Below are positions 1-7,863 of a stretch of DNA of 9,071 bases, piece after piece; position 1 is the stretch's first letter, and each line of letters starts with the position of its first letter. Position numbers and translations under genes: made by a program. This DNA comes from Weeksellaceae bacterium (GTDB taxonomy: Bacteria > Bacteroidota > Bacteroidia > Flavobacteriales > Weeksellaceae), in the NCBI GenBank assembly GCA_028698395.1, contig JAQVDG010000059.1, positions 1-9,071 on the forward strand. The letters run 5' to 3'. The notes under the pieces were generated by a model. It was not told the origin of the DNA. It saw nothing but the letters and a program-made list of their open reading frames with translations, and ran no database searches.

Positions 1-1
1 A

Positions 2-1222
2 AAAATAATTGAATTAGAAGACGAACAAATTTACGTTCATAATGGGAATTATGAAACCTATATAACCAATAAAGCTTTACGGATTGAAAATACTTTAGCA
101 CAAATCGATAAAGCCCAAAATTTATATCGAAAAGAAATCGAATGGATGCGTCGTCAACCGCAAGCCCGCACTACAAAGTCCAAAAGCCGAATAGAAGCTT
201 TTTATGAAACCAAAGAAAAAGCACATAAAAAAATAAGCGATTCCAAAGTACTTTTGGATATGAAAATGACTCGTTTAGGAAAAAAAATCATCGAAATGAA
301 AGAAATTTCCAAGCGATTTGGCGACAAAATTATTTTAGATAAATTTTCTCATTTTTTTGGACGAGGCAACAAAATCGGAATCATTGGGAAAAACGGAGTG
401 GGAAAAACAACTTTCTTAAAAATCATCGAAGGCACAGAATCGATGGATTCAGGAACAATTGAAATTGGCGAAACTTTAAAAATAGGTCATTTTAAGCAAG
501 GTGGAATTTCTTTTAAAGAAAATCAACGTGCCATTGACTTTGTGAAAGATTTAGCAGAATCATTTCCTTTGTCCAATGGAAAACAAATTTCAGCTTCTCA
601 ATTCATGGAACTTTTTCTTTTCAGTCCGGAACAGCAATATACTTTTATTGAAAAGTTAAGCGGAGGTGAAAAAAAACGTTTACAATTATTATCTGTTTTG
701 TTCCAAAATCCTAATTTTTTAATTTTAGACGAACCTACAAATGACCTGGATTTACCAACTTTAACCGTTTTAGAAAATTTTCTTAATGATTTTCAGGGTT
801 GTTTGATGGTTGTTAGCCATGACCGTTATTTTATGGACAAAGTAATCGATGAAATGATGATTTTTGAAGGAGATGGAAAAATCAAATGGTTTACAGGAAA
901 TTATACCGATTATTATTTACTTCAAAAAGCAGAAGAAGAACGTAAAACACAAGAAAAAACCAAAGAAAAACCAATTGAAACTTCCAAAACGATAAAAAAC
1001 AAAAGAATAAGTTATTCCGAAAAACAGGAATTTGAGCAATTGGAGAAAGAAATTCCACATTTAATCCAATTAAAAAAAGAATTGACCGAACAGCTTTCTC
1101 AATCAGATTTGGATTATGAGAATTTACAAAAAATCAGCTTAAATTTAGAAATAGTAATCAATGAATTAGATGAAAAAGAAATGCGCTGGCTGGAATTATC
1201 ACTTTTAATGGAAAACGAATGA
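2..1222 (+). CDS. uup: ABC-F family ATPase, Uup-like (5' end cut by the window)
   Basis: The reading frame is open from the first full codon at base 2, so the gene begins outside the window and the ATG at 146 is internal. The visible 406 codons hold the end of the first ATPase domain (IYVHNGNYETY), the inter-domain linker with the ABC-F motif WMRRQPQARTT (codons 48-58), and the complete second ATPase domain. That domain has Walker A GKNGVGKTT (129-137), signature LSGGEKKR (219-226), Walker B LILDEPTNDLD (240-250, catalytic Glu intact) and the H-loop SHDRYF (272-277). A charged C-terminal coiled coil (about 334-398) ends in RWLELSLL, as in the DNA-binding tail of Uup. ABC-F proteins are soluble and have no membrane domain; E. 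coli Uup acts at ribosomes and on branched DNA intermediates, which is family knowledge. The next gene overlaps it by 4 bases. Another ABC-F subfamily is possible because the first domain is unseen, but linker and tail favour Uup. Confidence 0.88.
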   Translation, partial: KIIELEDEQIYVHNGNYETYITNKALRIENTLAQIDKAQNLYRKEIEWMRRQPQARTTKSKSRIEAFYETKEKAHKKISDSKVLLDMKMTRLGKKIIEMKEISKRFGDKIILDKFSHFFGRGNKIGIIGKNGVGKTTFLKIIEGTESMDSGTIEIGETLKIGHFKQGGISFKENQRAIDFVKDLAESFPLSNGKQISASQFMELFLFSPEQQYTFIEKLSGGEKKRLQLLSVLFQNPNFLILDEPTNDLDLPTLTVLENFLNDFQGCLMVVSHDRYFMDKVIDEMMIFEGDGKIKWFTGNYTDYYLLQKAEEERKTQEKTKEKPIETSKTIKNKRISYSEKQEFEQLEKEIPHLIQLKKELTEQLSQSDLDYENLQKISLNLEIVINELDEKEMRWLELSLLMENE

Positions 1223-2022
1223 ATATATTAGAAATTATAGGCTATTTAAGTGCATTATTAATCGGTTTAATAATGGGTTTAACCGGAAGTGGCGGTTCCA
1301 TTCTTTCAGTTCCGGTTTTAGCCTATTTATTCAAATTTGACGAAAAAATCTCAACAGCTTATTCTTTATTCATCGTCGGAATGACTGCCGTAGCCGGAAG
1401 TGGAAAGGTTTTTAAAGAAAACCAAGTCAGCTCGAGACTCATTATTTATTTTGGAATTCCGGCTGTTTTAGGCGTTTTATTATCCCGACGTGTAATTTTA
1501 CCCTTACTTCCCGAAGAGCTTTTTCATATCTTCGGTTACGTCATCAATCGTCGCATGTTCATTTTTGGTTTATTTGCGATTCTGATGCTTTTATCCGTTT
1601 ATTCCATGCTTCACAAAACTAAAATCGACTTAGAATCGGTTCAGTCCAATGTGAAATTTCATCCTTTAATTTTAACTGAAGGCTTCTTTTTAGGGATTTT
1701 AATGGGATTAGTTGGAGCCGGAGGCGGTTTTTTAATGGTGCCGGCACTTATGTTAATCGCTCGTCTTCCAATAAAAAAATCAATTGGAACATCTTTGATT
1801 ATTGTTTGTATGAATTCTTTAGTCGGATTTTTTTTAGGTGATTTTTTTTATATCGATATTGATTGGGGCTTTCTGCTCCGATTCACTTTTCTTTCACTTA
1901 TAGGAATTATAATCGGCGGAAAATTAATTACTTACATCAATTCCGAAAAACTAAAAACAGGATTTGCTTATTTCATATTTCTAATGGCAATTTTTATATT
2001 TTTGATGGAATTTTTCCTATAA
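1219..2022 (+). CDS. TSUP-family (TauE/SafE) membrane permease
   Basis: This 267-residue protein is very hydrophobic, with about eight membrane segments in two halves joined by a polar stretch (about 131-148). Each half contains the family's glycine-rich motif, GLTGSGGSILSVPVL at 20-34 and GLVGAGGGFLMVPAL at 163-177, showing the internal duplication typical of TauE/SafE (TSUP) transporters. The family moves small anions such as sulfite, sulfonates or other organosulfur compounds across the inner membrane. The substrate here cannot be read from sequence, and no sulfur gene lies nearby. The ATG lies inside the end of the upstream Uup gene (ATGA overlap), so translation is probably coupled, and no Shine-Dalgarno sequence is visible. 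Length is normal for the family and no break is seen. Family assignment is firm; transport specificity is unknown. Confidence 0.88.
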   Translation: MNILEIIGYLSALLIGLIMGLTGSGGSILSVPVLAYLFKFDEKISTAYSLFIVGMTAVAGSGKVFKENQVSSRLIIYFGIPAVLGVLLSRRVILPLLPEELFHIFGYVINRRMFIFGLFAILMLLSVYSMLHKTKIDLESVQSNVKFHPLILTEGFFLGILMGLVGAGGGFLMVPALMLIARLPIKKSIGTSLIIVCMNSLVGFFLGDFFYIDIDWGFLLRFTFLSLIGIIIGGKLITYINSEKLKTGFAYFIFLMAIFIFLMEFFL

Positions 2023-2072
2023 TTTCCAATAAAATAGTTAAAATTTAAACAGATTATGAGGACAATAAAGCT

Positions 2073-2080
2073 TATTTTTG
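2073..2080 (+). promoter_or_regulatory. Candidate Bacteroidota -7 promoter element upstream of the NRDE gene
   Basis: TATTTTTG fits the Bacteroidota -7 consensus TAnnTTTG and lies 24 bases before the ATG at 2105, in the only sizeable gap (82 bases) on the plus strand. No good TTTG/TTG -33 element is seen at the expected distance. In DNA this AT-rich a chance match is quite possible. Position in the intergenic gap is the main support. Confidence 0.45.
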
Positions 2081-2104
2081 AATAAAGAAATAAAATAAAT
2101 TTTT

Positions 2105-2884
2105 ATGTGCTTAATTGCATTTGCTCATCAATTTCATCCGGAATTCCCCTTGATTTTAATAGCCAATCGGGATGAATTTTATAATCGCCCTACTCGTCCG
2201 GCTCAGTTTTGGTCTGACGAAGGTTTTCCTACTATTTTGGCCGGAAAAGATTTAAATAGAAACGGAACTTGGTTAGGTATTTCAAAATCCGGAAAATGGG
2301 CTGCTCTTACCAATTACCGCGATTTAACTAATATAAAATCAGATGCTCCTACACGAGGAAATTTGGTTTTAGATTATTTAAAATCAAACGATTCTCCTTT
2401 GGATTATTTGAAAAAAAATCAAAATCAAGCAGATTTTTACAATGGATTTAATCTTTTGTTGGGTACATCGGACAAAATCTATCATTATTCCAATATTTCT
2501 AAAAAAACAACTCAAATTCCACCCGGAATCCACGGACTTAGTAATGCTTTTCTGAATACAAATTGGGAAAAATCAGAAAGTTTAAAGCAAGAATTAGAAA
2601 AAGAAATTTCAGAAAAAAAATGGAAAAAAGAAAATTTATTGAAATTTCTGTTGGATGAAACTCAAGCAAAAGAAAATAATCTCCCCAATACAGGATTAAG
2701 TTACGACATGGAAAAGGCACTATCTTCACGATTTATTCGCACTGAAAACTACGGAACTCGTTGCTCAACTTTCTTAGCAATTGATAAAAACGGAAAAACT
2801 GAATTTCATGAACAGACTTATCAATCCGGAACACAAATTATTCTAACAAAATCAGATTATATTTTTTCTCTAACAAAAGTTTAA
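2105..2884 (+). CDS. NRDE family protein (TANGO2 superfamily)
   Basis: This 259-residue protein begins MCLIAFA and has the family hallmark ANRDEF at residues 20-25, followed by the conserved GTWLGIS (54-60), ALTNYRD (67-73), TRGNLV (83-88) and GLSNAFL (144-150) blocks. These place it in the NRDE/TANGO2 (Ser-rich/Thr-rich, PF05742-type) family. Cys2 immediately after the start resembles the nucleophile of N-terminal nucleophile hydrolases and supports ATG 2105 as the true start. The eukaryotic homologue TANGO2 is linked to haem and lipid homeostasis, but the bacterial role is not settled, so no reaction is assigned. There is no signal peptide or membrane segment, so the product is probably cytoplasmic. 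It ends 36 bases before the ubiE ATG. Family membership is secure; function is unknown. Confidence 0.88.
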   Translation: MCLIAFAHQFHPEFPLILIANRDEFYNRPTRPAQFWSDEGFPTILAGKDLNRNGTWLGISKSGKWAALTNYRDLTNIKSDAPTRGNLVLDYLKSNDSPLDYLKKNQNQADFYNGFNLLLGTSDKIYHYSNISKKTTQIPPGIHGLSNAFLNTNWEKSESLKQELEKEISEKKWKKENLLKFLLDETQAKENNLPNTGLSYDMEKALSSRFIRTENYGTRCSTFLAIDKNGKTEFHEQTYQSGTQIILTKSDYIFSLTKV

Positions 2885-2904
2885 GTGATTTTCAGTAAAA
2901 TAAT

Positions 2905-2912
2905 TACATTTG
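2905..2912 (+). promoter_or_regulatory. Probable -7 promoter element of ubiE (near-leaderless transcript)
   Basis: TACATTTG, followed by CA, matches the Bacteroidota -7 consensus TAnnTTTG and lies only 8 bases before the ATG at 2921, in the 36-base gap after the NRDE stop codon. A start of transcription a few bases downstream would leave a leader of roughly five bases or fewer. A clear -33 TTTG is not visible about 20 bases upstream. The element also argues against the upstream in-frame GTG at 2885 being the start codon, because translation from there would run through the promoter. Confidence 0.6.
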
Positions 2913-2920
2913 CAACGGAT

Positions 2921-3649
2921 ATGAGCAGTACAGTAAAACCTTATTCCGATTCAGAATCAGGCAAAAAAGAGCAGGTAGAACAAATGTTTGACAATATTTC
3001 AGGGAAATATGATTTGTTAAACCGTGTTTTGTCGATGGGAATTGACACAAGCTGGAGAAAGAAAGTTGTGAAAAAAGTTCAATCGGTTCAACCCAAGAGT
3101 ATTTTGGATATTGCAACCGGAACGGGCGATTTGGCTATTCAAATGGCAAAATCCACAACAGCCAAGGTTACCGGATTTGATTTGTCAGCCGGAATGTTAG
3201 AGGTAGGAAGAAAAAAAGTAGCTGAACAAAATTTGAACGAAAGAATTCAAATGATTCAGGGTGATGCTGAAAATATGCCGTTTGAAAATGATTCTTTTGA
3301 TTGTATTACAGTAGCATTTGGCGTTCGGAATTTTGAAAATTTAGAAAAAGGATTGAATGAAATCTATCGAGTTTTAAAACCGGGTGGAAAATTTTTGATT
3401 TTAGAGTTTTCACAACCGGAATCTTTTCCGATGAAACAATTATATGGATTTTATTCTAAAAGAATTCTTCCGGAAATCGGAAAACGAATTTCAAAAGACA
3501 CAAGTGCCTATACCTATCTACCTGAATCTGTTAAAGCTTTTCCGTATGGAGAAAGAATGAAAAAAATTCTAAAAAAAAGAAAATTTACTGAAGTTTCAGA
3601 TAAAAAGCTTACTTTTGGAATTGCAAGTATTTATGAAAGCTTAAAATAA
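2921..3649 (+). CDS. ubiE: Demethylmenaquinone methyltransferase (UbiE/MenG)
   Basis: This 242-residue class I SAM-dependent methyltransferase would carry out the final C-methylation of demethylmenaquinone to menaquinone, the respiratory quinone expected in Bacteroidota (also called menG). Visible features are the N-terminal family block [20 protein letters not shown] (30-49), the SAM-binding motif [12 protein letters not shown] (61-72), the acidic strand end GFDLSAGML (85-93), [14 protein letters not shown] (114-127), the AFGVRNF segment (132-138) and the second UbiE signature [15 protein letters not shown] (150-164). I chose ATG 2921, not the in-frame GTG at 2885. The extra 12 residues would be encoded by the promoter region, and [19 protein letters not shown] resembles the usual flavobacterial N-terminus. 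The product is probably cytoplasmic or membrane-associated. porT follows after 30 bases and is probably co-transcribed. The dual ubiquinone role of E. coli UbiE is unlikely here. Confidence 0.93.
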   Translation: MSSTVKPYSDSESGKKEQVEQMFDNISGKYDLLNRVLSMGIDTSWRKKVVKKVQSVQPKSILDIATGTGDLAIQMAKSTTAKVTGFDLSAGMLEVGRKKVAEQNLNERIQMIQGDAENMPFENDSFDCITVAFGVRNFENLEKGLNEIYRVLKPGGKFLILEFSQPESFPMKQLYGFYSKRILPEIGKRISKDTSAYTYLPESVKAFPYGERMKKILKKRKFTEVSDKKLTFGIASIYESLK

Positions 3650-3679
3650 TATTTTGAAAAAACCGTTAGAAAAGAGTAT

Positions 3680-4396
3680 ATGAAAAAACTTTTTACATTA
3701 GTTCTGTTTTCTTTTGTTATAACTGCCTTTAGTCAATTTCGTGAAAACACAACAAAAGCATGGCATCGTGAAGAATTTGATGAAAAAGCTTTTAGCTGGG
3801 GCTATTTTTTAGGTACGAACTTACTTTCATTCAAAGTAGTACCAAACAATGATGGCGCTAACGAATTTGGTATGGTTTACCTTCGTCAGGAAAATAAATT
3901 AGGTTTTTCGGTAGGTTTAATGGGGCGTATGCGTTTGCACAATAATTTTGATTTGAAATTAGAACCCGGAATCCATTTTGCCGAACGTAAACTTTATTTT
4001 GGAAATATCGAATCGGAAACAGATAGTGTCCGAGAGGTAAAATCGACTTATATCGACATTCCATTGTTATTGAAAGTTCACGGAGATCGTTGGGCAAATA
4101 TTCGACCTTATATACAAGGAGGTGTCGGATATATGGTGAATCTTCAGTCCAATGAGAAAAAAGAAGAAGATAATAAAGACGATATGTTCCGGATGAAAAC
4201 TCATAATTTCAACTGGCAATTTGAAATGGGAGTGGAATTGTATTTCAAGAAATTTAAACTAACTCCTTCCATAAAAGGTATATTCCTATTTAACAATGAG
4301 TTAGTTCAGGATAAAATGACGACTCCACCGTATTGGGCAGGGTCGCTAAAAGAAATTTCAACGAGAGGATTCTTCTTTTCTTTGAAATTTGAATAA
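3680..4396 (+). CDS. porT: PorT/SprT, type IX secretion and gliding-motility outer-membrane protein
   Basis: This 238-residue protein has a signal peptide (MKK, hydrophobic core to about residue 17, likely cleavage AFS|Q at 18/19) and then alternating strands typical of a small outer-membrane beta-barrel. It ends in an amphipathic strand, RGFFFSLKFE, that suits barrel insertion. Blocks I recognise from PorT/SprT include FSWGYFLG (38-45), LGFSVGLMGRMRL (74-86), LKLEPGIHFAERKLYF (92-107), VREVKSTYIDIPLLLK (117-132), RPYIQGG (142-148), and the C-terminal KLTPSIKGIF followed by STRGFFF (193-202, 227-233). PorT is needed for export of cargo proteins by the type IX system in Porphyromonas and for gliding and secretion in Flavobacterium. 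Its exact role in the apparatus is less clear. Adjacency to ubiE is, to my recollection, common in flavobacteria. There is no own promoter of good quality. A generic barrel protein of the same superfamily is the alternative. Confidence 0.85.
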   Translation: MKKLFTLVLFSFVITAFSQFRENTTKAWHREEFDEKAFSWGYFLGTNLLSFKVVPNNDGANEFGMVYLRQENKLGFSVGLMGRMRLHNNFDLKLEPGIHFAERKLYFGNIESETDSVREVKSTYIDIPLLLKVHGDRWANIRPYIQGGVGYMVNLQSNEKKEEDNKDDMFRMKTHNFNWQFEMGVELYFKKFKLTPSIKGIFLFNNELVQDKMTTPPYWAGSLKEISTRGFFFSLKFE

Positions 4397-4430
4397 TTCT
4401 ATAAAACAGTTTAGTTGGTTGTAAGAGAGC

Positions 4431-4462
4431 GGATAAGCAAATTACTTATCCCTTTCTTTTTA
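4431..4462 (+). terminator. Intrinsic terminator after porT
   Basis: GGATAAG (4431-4437) and CTTATCC (4445-4451) form a perfect 7-bp stem with a 7-base loop, followed directly by the T-rich run CTTTCTTTTT. It starts 34 bases after the porT stop and lies 9 bases from the recB stop codon on the other strand, between two converging genes. The T-run is only on the plus-strand 3' side, so it should stop mainly ubiE-porT transcription. Reading from recB, the stem is not followed by a comparable U-tract. Confidence 0.8.
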
Positions 4463-4471
4463 TATCAATTA

Positions 4472-7400
4472 CTATTTTACATTTTGCTCTAATTTTTGCA
4501 AAACGGAAAAATCGGGACGATAATGATAAACTCCGAAATCTGTATTTTCTCGCATTCCTCTCACAAACAAATAAAATACACCACCAAATTTTTTATCAAA
4601 ATCAAATTCTTCTCCCAAACGGCTTTTCAGGTATTTTTTTACTGCTAAAGAATAAATTAAATATTGCAAATGATAATTATTTTCGTTCATTGCTTTTTCC
4701 AAATTTTTTCGGGAATAATCCTCCAAAGCAGGCCCGAGATAATTGGATTTCCAGTCGAGTACATAATATTTTCCTTTGTATTCAAAAAATAAATCAATGA
4801 AACCGGTCATCATTCCTTCAATTTCTTTGTCTAAATAATAATTTGAAACTAAAATTCCATAATTTCTCAAATTCTCAAGCTGTTTGGGTGAAAATAAAGA
4901 TACCGGAAAATCAAATTCCAATTCATGCAACATTTTATTTGAATACAAAGATGATAATTTGAAACTTTCCCAATAGGTCGGTAATTCTGCATTCATCACG
5001 TGGTTCAGAAAAATATGTATATTCCTTTGAAATTTTTCATCTTCTTTTTTTGCAGGAATAAATCTTGAAATTGCTTTATCAATTGCATACTGCCAAGTAT
5101 CCGGATTAGAAAAATTCAGATTTTCAAAAATAAAATGGAGAAAATTTCCGGTTTGTGCTCCTTTCCGTAAATCTTTAAAAATAAAACGGTCGTAATTTTC
5201 TTCTGTTTCGGTATAATTTTCTTTAGAAGGTAAAGCTAAATGAGCCGAAAGCCCACTGTAACTCATTTGTTGCCAAGCATTTTCTTTAAGTTTAAAATTC
5301 TTAACAATTCGTTTATGTTGAATATTTACTTGTTTATTTGAAATATAATAACCTTGATTTTCAGCTGATTCAATAGTTGAAATTAAAGGATTATCCCTCA
5401 CTTCATCGGTGAAAAAGCTAAGGCTTGTATTTTTATATCTAGTATTCCGATACAAAAAACACGTATAAACAGCACGAGTCAATGCTACGTAAATCAATCG
5501 TCGATTTTCCTGTTCTTCCTGCTTTTTATGTTCGTCAATTTCTTCTTCTGTCAACTGATTTCGTTTGGCTGTAATATAATTTCCATCATTTTTTCTCAGA
5601 TTTATAATCGAATATCTACTCTCGTACCGCATATCTAAATCAGGTGCTAAAACAATGGAATATTGCAAACCTTTACTGGAATGAATCGTAGTGATATTTA
5701 CTGCATTTTCATCATTTTCAATCCGTTGCACCATTTCATCGCTACTGCTTTGGTCTTTTGCTTTATTTTTTTTCAACCAATCAGTCAATTCAACCGGTTT
5801 TAAGTGTTGTCGACTTTCAATTTTATAAAGAACCTCAGCAAGATGATAAAAATTTGTGATTATTCGTTCTCCTTTATTTGCTTTTTCAGAAAGTAAATAA
5901 GAACGAATTTCAAAGTCTTTGCTAAAATTCATCAAAGTAGTATAAATCCCGTTTTTCTGCCAACTTTCATTGTATTCTTTGAATTTTTTAACCGCTTCTT
6001 CTTCATCTAATTTCAGAATTTTTTCAGTACTCCAATTCACAAAAGAGCTTTTTAATGCCCGATTAATTGTAGAACGTTTTCCATCTAACATTGCTTCTAA
6101 AACATAAATCAATTCTTCAGTTTCCGCAGAGTTTAAAATTTTAGTGTCCGAAACCGTTACAGCCGGAATTCCTAATTTATTCAACTGCTCTTTGATTTTC
6201 CAACCGTTTTTTGTTTTTCGAACCAAAATTCCTATATCATTTGGTCGAATTTCTCTTTGTTTGCCTGAGTTTTTATCAAAAATAGAGTGCTTTTCAGAAG
6301 TCAATAATTCCAAAACCTGTTGTGCTACACCGGAATAAATTTCGTCGTTATTGGAAAATGAAGTAATGGAAATCGGCAAACCTTCCTGATTGTTAACTAC
6401 TAAATTTCCTTTTTTATTTTCTTTTGGCGAATTCACTTTTATGTATTCAATTTTATCTTTTTCATTGCCAAAATTAAAGGTGTCAAAATCATCAGTCGGA
6501 AGAAAAAACAAATTCATCGCTTCAATAAAATTATTTGTAGAACGATGATTGACATTCATTCCATACACTTTTTGAACTGAATTTCTTGCTTGAAAATAAG
6601 TGGCAATATCCGCTTTTCTCCAAGCATAAATTGATTGTTTGGGATCGCCGATATAAAAAATAATGGATTTTTCCTGAAATGCTGTTTTGAAAATTTCATA
6701 TTGTTCACGATCTGTATCTTGGAATTCATCAATAAAAACCGCTTTGTATTTTTTCCGAAGTGCATTTTCTAACTCCCAATTTGGTTTTTCTGTCAAAGCT
6801 TTATGAAGATTTCCAATTAAATTATTGTAAGAAAGTAAATTATGATTAAGCATAAACGATTTTACAGCTACCGAAATTTCCTGAATGGCAAAAGCGTAGA
6901 GATTATCTATAAAGTTTTCTGCAATCTCTTTTTTATTTTCACTGATATTGTCTATTTCTTCAAAAAAATCAATGATTTCAGGATATGTTTTTCGGACGTT
7001 ACTTAAAGTTTTTTTCTCCTCAATTTCTGACAACAAACTTTCCGGATTTTTAGCTTTTGGTAAAATATTATTGCGGACATAAGTGTTTACACTTCCTTGT
7101 TCAATTAATTTTTCAAAATTACTGTGAACAAAATTCAATAATTCTTTTTCTTTTTGATGAATCACTGTATTCATTTCAGTAAGCTGATTAACAATCCTCA
7201 ATTGTCTCTCTTTATTTAAATCATATTTTTCATCAGGATTAAAGAAAATATAATTCTTTCCATCAATATGATTTTTCACAATTGACTGAATGTCCGATTG
7301 ATTCAGGTTTTCGTTTACTAACAAAGTCAATAATTCCGTAGAAATTCCGGTAATATTTTTCCGCCAAAACTTTTGAGTTTCTTCTTGTAAAATCTGAGAA

Positions 7401-7837
7401 TCATCTGCAATTAATTCAGAACTAAAAAGTTGACCGGTTTCAAATGCAAATTCAGTTAAAGTTTGCTGACAAAATCCATGAATGGTCATCACCGAAGTTT
7501 CATCTAAATTCAAAATAGCAGCTTTTAGTAAGGATTTTGCTTCTTCTTTCTCAAATTTATCAACGATTTCTTTAATTGTTTCATCTAAAATTTCTCCCCC
7601 TTGCACATAACGATAGGCACTTCTCACAAAGATTCGGATTCGTTCTTCTAACTCTGCTACAGCGGCATTAGTGAAAGTTACCATCAAAATATCTTGGATT
7701 AATATTTTCTTTTCTAAAATCAACCGCAATACCAAAACGGCAATGGAATAAGTTTTTCCTGTTCCGGCACTCGCTTCAATTAAATTACTTCCGGTTAGCT
7801 CAACTTCTTTTACATTGAAATTTATATATTCTTTCAT
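4472..7837 (-). CDS. recB: Exodeoxyribonuclease V subunit beta (RecB helicase-nuclease)
   Basis: This complete 1121-residue RecB is slightly shorter than the roughly 1180 residues of the E. coli protein. The N-terminal UvrD-type helicase shows motif I EASAGTGKTY (21-30), Ia VTFTNAAVAEL (53-63), II FIDEFQDTD (368-376), III GDPKQSIYAWRKADI (397-411), IV NHRST (430-434), V ITTIHSSKGLQY (715-726) and VI RRLIYVALTRA (779-789). The C-terminal RecB-type nuclease has H901, D1015 in GFIDL, D1028 and K1030 in DWKSN, then the YHLQY motif (1055-1059) and GGVFYLFVRG (1085-1094). The D1015-D1028 spacing of 13 equals that of E. coli D1067-D1080, so the nuclease looks intact. The enzyme unwinds and cuts double-stranded DNA ends for recombination repair together with RecC. 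It starts 26 bases after recC and is probably co-transcribed. ATG 7837 is favoured because motif I follows at a normal distance. Confidence 0.96.
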   Translation of the reverse strand: MKEYINFNVKEVELTGSNLIEASAGTGKTYSIAVLVLRLILEKKILIQDILMVTFTNAAVAELEERIRIFVRSAYRYVQGGEILDETIKEIVDKFEKEEAKSLLKAAILNLDETSVMTIHGFCQQTLTEFAFETGQLFSSELIADDSQILQEETQKFWRKNITGISTELLTLLVNENLNQSDIQSIVKNHIDGKNYIFFNPDEKYDLNKERQLRIVNQLTEMNTVIHQKEKELLNFVHSNFEKLIEQGSVNTYVRNNILPKAKNPESLLSEIEEKKTLSNVRKTYPEIIDFFEEIDNISENKKEIAENFIDNLYAFAIQEISVAVKSFMLNHNLLSYNNLIGNLHKALTEKPNWELENALRKKYKAVFIDEFQDTDREQYEIFKTAFQEKSIIFYIGDPKQSIYAWRKADIATYFQARNSVQKVYGMNVNHRSTNNFIEAMNLFFLPTDDFDTFNFGNEKDKIEYIKVNSPKENKKGNLVVNNQEGLPISITSFSNNDEIYSGVAQQVLELLTSEKHSIFDKNSGKQREIRPNDIGILVRKTKNGWKIKEQLNKLGIPAVTVSDTKILNSAETEELIYVLEAMLDGKRSTINRALKSSFVNWSTEKILKLDEEEAVKKFKEYNESWQKNGIYTTLMNFSKDFEIRSYLLSEKANKGERIITNFYHLAEVLYKIESRQHLKPVELTDWLKKNKAKDQSSSDEMVQRIENDENAVNITTIHSSKGLQYSIVLAPDLDMRYESRYSIINLRKNDGNYITAKRNQLTEEEIDEHKKQEEQENRRLIYVALTRAVYTCFLYRNTRYKNTSLSFFTDEVRDNPLISTIESAENQGYYISNKQVNIQHKRIVKNFKLKENAWQQMSYSGLSAHLALPSKENYTETEENYDRFIFKDLRKGAQTGNFLHFIFENLNFSNPDTWQYAIDKAISRFIPAKKEDEKFQRNIHIFLNHVMNAELPTYWESFKLSSLYSNKMLHELEFDFPVSLFSPKQLENLRNYGILVSNYYLDKEIEGMMTGFIDLFFEYKGKYYVLDWKSNYLGPALEDYSRKNLEKAMNENNYHLQYLIYSLAVKKYLKSRLGEEFDFDKKFGGVFYLFVRGMRENTDFGVYHYRPDFSVLQKLEQNVK

Positions 7838-7863
7838 TTTAGTGATATTTAAGATTGAGCATT

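Noticed and set aside
146..148. ATG as the start of the first gene
   Set aside because: The frame is open upstream to base 2 and encodes the expected end of ABC domain 1 and the linker (GNYETYITNK...), so the gene is truncated by the window and does not start here.
1863..2048. 61-codon plus-strand reading frame running past the TSUP stop
   Set aside because: It is out of frame inside a well-supported membrane protein gene and encodes no recognisable protein; a chance frame.
2064..2076. Small hairpin AATAA-AGC-TTATT followed by T residues, as a possible terminator after the TSUP gene
   Set aside because: The stem is five A-T pairs only, too weak for termination, and it overlaps the better-supported promoter element at 2073-2080.
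3610..3617. TACTTTTG, a second match to the -7 promoter consensus ahead of porT
   Set aside because: It lies inside the ubiE coding sequence, 62 bases from the porT start, without a -33 element. Such matches are expected by chance in AT-rich DNA.
6144..6765. Short reading frames within recB (6144-6338 plus, 6556-6765 minus)
   Set aside because: They lie entirely within the helicase coding region in other frames, have no family features, and recB itself is unbroken.
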